From assembly GCA_949527715.1 (NCBI GenBank), contig CATEWF010000051.1:1-7364 (forward strand): a stretch of DNA of 7,364 nucleotides, given 5' to 3'. This stretch comes from an uncultured Mycoplasmatota bacterium. GTDB taxonomy: Bacteria; Bacillota_I; Bacilli_A; Mycoplasmatales; Mycoplasmoidaceae. Positions within the stretch are counted from its first letter, which is position 1. Every line of letters begins with the position of its first letter. Below the pieces are notes generated by a model. The model did not search any database, was not told where the DNA came from, and saw only the letters and a program-made list of their open reading frames with translations. Both the position numbers and the translations under genes were made by a program. This document shows, piece by piece, positions 5,716 to 7,364 of the stretch.

Positions 5716-7308
5716 ATGGATGATAAAACACTTTTAACACCTGAGGAAATAAAAAAAGAAAAACGTAAAAAACAACTTGCTATTATAAAAGCAAGTAACG
5801 AAATGCTTGAATATGCAAAAAATACGGTACTAAATTCTGATAAAATAGACAATATCAGCAGAACTGAACGTGTTCAAGATATTGAACAAGCAATAGAGGA
5901 AAACAAATTCAAGGCACAAACGTATCTTCATGCCGATTTAAAAGAAGTCGAAGATAGTACATATGCAGAAGCGTCCGAAGAAGAAAAAAGAAAGTATGAG
6001 GAACGTTTAAAGAAAAAGGGTATCACAGAAGATACTTTAACCAGAATGGATATGGCTACAGTATCTACAAACGATTCATCTGAAAAGAAAAGTAAAAGAA
6101 CCCATACAGTCAAACGTAAACGCAATAAAACAGTTGTTGATGAACAAGAAGAAGAAATTGTTAGACTTCCTAATGAGGAAGAATTAATGCGTAAATCAAT
6201 GGCTACTCGTGAAAAAATTGAAGAACGTATTAAAAATAATACAAAACAAGAAGATTCTTTAACAAAAGATATTAAAGAAATTATTTCAGAAAAAAAAGTA
6301 AAAAATATAAATGAAATAAAAGAAACTGCAACTTCTAACGAGAATAACATCAATGAAAAAGAGGTTACTTCAACGGCAGTTTACGATTTTGATTTCTCTA
6401 CAATCCCAGATTATATCCAATATGATATGATACCATTACCATCTGAAGGAAAATGTTATCCAATTAATTCTCCATTAAGATGTGGAAGAGTACCAGTTGC
6501 TATGTTGACTGCATCTGATGAAAATATCATTGCTTCTCCAAATATGTATCGTGATGGCAAAATCATTGACGTTATTCTAAGTAGAAAAATTCTTGATAAA
6601 AGAATTAACATTAATGATTTAGTTAAAGGTGATAGAGATGCCATTGTTTTATGGCTTAGAGCAACTGGTTATGATACCGATTTTCCAATAATCGCTACCC
6701 ACCCTGTTACAGGTAAAAAGTATGAAGTAAATGTGCATCTGGACGAATTAAAATATAAAGATTTTAACTTGAAAAGCGACAAAGATGGTAATTTTACTTA
6801 TAAGACATTAAATGGTGATGAAATTAAATTTAATTTTACTACTCAGTTAATGGATGATACTTTTAAGAAAAATATCATTGAAAATAACATAGATGTAGAA
6901 AAATACAGTATAAATAAATACTTAAATAACATTAATGAATGTCTTGTAAATATCAATGATATGAGTGATGATGATATTAATGATATAAAAGGCTGTATTG
7001 AGGATATAAAAGAAATTCTATCTGATAATATAAAAGATACATTTGATGAGGATAAAGTGTTTAATTCTGCGATAACCGAACAAATGATTCTTTATACCAA
7101 ATCTGTTAATGGAAATGCGGATAAGGATTATATTAGAAATTATATAGAAAATATGCGTTCTAATGATGCATATCAATATAGAAATTTAGTAAATAATAAT
7201 AAACCTGGTGTGGATTTTGAATTAACTATTAATGTACCTGAGTCGGATGGAGGAGGCTCATTTAACACCTTTCTTAAACTCGGAAATGATGTTTTCATTA
7301 ATATATAA
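5716..7308 (+). CDS. T4 gp26-like baseplate/tail-assembly protein with long charged N-terminal extension
   Basis: About residues 224-380 match what I know of the T4 baseplate protein family that includes gp26: DFDFSTIPDYIQYDMIPLPS, then PSEGKCYP (242-249), the VPVAMLTASDENIIASP block, INDLVKGDRDAIVLWLRATGY and a beta region HPVTGKKYEVNVHLDEL. After a less familiar acidic helical part, the end (EQMILYTKSVNG, IENMRSNDAYQYRNLV, PGVDFELTINVP, FLKLGNDVFINI) also follows the family pattern. T4 gp26 has 208 residues and this protein has 530. Residues 1-220 are an added Lys/Glu-rich, probably coiled-coil or disordered region. In T4, gp26 serves assembly of the baseplate hub; related phage proteins may be assembly chaperones. 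I chose ATG 5716, seven bases after the upstream stop, over an in-frame TTG at 5695 inside the preceding gene. The end overlaps the next gene. Confidence 0.85.
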   Translation: MDDKTLLTPEEIKKEKRKKQLAIIKASNEMLEYAKNTVLNSDKIDNISRTERVQDIEQAIEENKFKAQTYLHADLKEVEDSTYAEASEEEKRKYEERLKKKGITEDTLTRMDMATVSTNDSSEKKSKRTHTVKRKRNKTVVDEQEEEIVRLPNEEELMRKSMATREKIEERIKNNTKQEDSLTKDIKEIISEKKVKNINEIKETATSNENNINEKEVTSTAVYDFDFSTIPDYIQYDMIPLPSEGKCYPINSPLRCGRVPVAMLTASDENIIASPNMYRDGKIIDVILSRKILDKRININDLVKGDRDAIVLWLRATGYDTDFPIIATHPVTGKKYEVNVHLDELKYKDFNLKSDKDGNFTYKTLNGDEIKFNFTTQLMDDTFKKNIIENNIDVEKYSINKYLNNINECLVNINDMSDDDINDIKGCIEDIKEILSDNIKDTFDEDKVFNSAITEQMILYTKSVNGNADKDYIRNYIENMRSNDAYQYRNLVNNNKPGVDFELTINVPESDGGGSFNTFLKLGNDVFINI

Positions 7309-7364
7309 CAATTATGAAAGAGATTTAAAAAAAGAATTATGGTTATGTCATAAAAATATGGATT
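7286..7364 (+). CDS. 5' end of an overlapping gene, possible tail-assembly partner (partial)
   Basis: An open frame starts at tandem ATGs (7286 and 7289) inside the last 23 bases of the gp26-like gene, in the +1 frame, and stays open to the window edge. The 26 visible residues read MMFSLIYNNYERDLKKEL followed by WLCHKNMD. Codons after the upstream stop are typical of this genome (GAA, AGA, TTA, AAA), and the helical KELWLCHKNMD segment looks like genuine protein. The overlap suggests translational coupling to the gp26-like gene, the layout seen for paired tail-assembly chaperone genes in many tailed phages. Other ATGs nearby, at 7314 and 7339, run into stops within five codons, which favours this frame. 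An ATG at 7358 is in the same frame and is a possible later start. The product cannot be named from so little. Confidence 0.55.
   Translation, partial: MMFSLIYNNYERDLKKELWLCHKNMD

Noticed and set aside
5928..6353. 141-codon open frame on the - strand
   Set aside because: It is the antisense of the Lys/Glu-rich extension of the gp26-like gene, which yields a Ser/Phe/Leu-rich frame by composition; no separate signals.
7327..7333. A7 run as a programmed frameshift site
   Set aside because: A -1 shift there leads to a stop at 7351-7353, so no longer product would result.

Overview
The window reads as part of the tail module of a large contractile-tailed (myovirus-type, T4-like) bacteriophage genome. 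It is A+T-rich, and every supported gene lies on the + strand. Two genes can be named with high confidence from sequence memory: a tail sheath protein (T4 gp18 family) and a tail tube protein (T4 gp19 family). A third carries a T4 gp26-type baseplate/tail-assembly domain. None of the starts has a convincing Shine-Dalgarno sequence; they follow A/T-rich leaders. This is what genes of Bacteroidota and their phages usually look like, so a Bacteroidota host (for example a gut Bacteroidales) is my inference. No host gene is present to prove it. All six complete genes end in TAA, and the standard code leaves the frames intact.

Layout: 20-3295 is the sheath gene, much longer than T4 gp18 because of an N-proximal insertion, and it is closed by a good intrinsic terminator (3314-3353). 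A promoter-like element (3355-3380) precedes a small unrecognised gene (3401-3772). A near-identical copy of that element (3802-3828) precedes the tail tube gene (3852-4337), which ends in a second, very strong hairpin terminator (4361-4406). Next comes a free-standing Vsr/EDxHD-like nuclease gene (4471-5037), probably a homing-type selfish gene sitting between structural genes. Then come an unrecognised 196-residue protein (5118-5708), a 530-residue protein with a long charged N-terminal extension on a gp26-like domain (5716-7308), and the overlapping start of another gene (7286 to the window edge). There is no gene-free stretch longer than about 135 bases.

How they work together: sheath and tube polymerise around each other to make the contractile tail, and the gp26-like protein and its overlapping partner are probably needed for baseplate or tail assembly. 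Between sheath and tube, transcription is punctuated by a terminator and two copies of one promoter-like motif whose core resembles the T4 late promoter octamer TATAAATA. This suggests each main tail gene has its own late transcription unit. I see no CRISPR array, tRNA, integrase, insertion sequence or defence system. The least explained items are the two unknown proteins, the sheath insertion and the shared promoter-like repeat.
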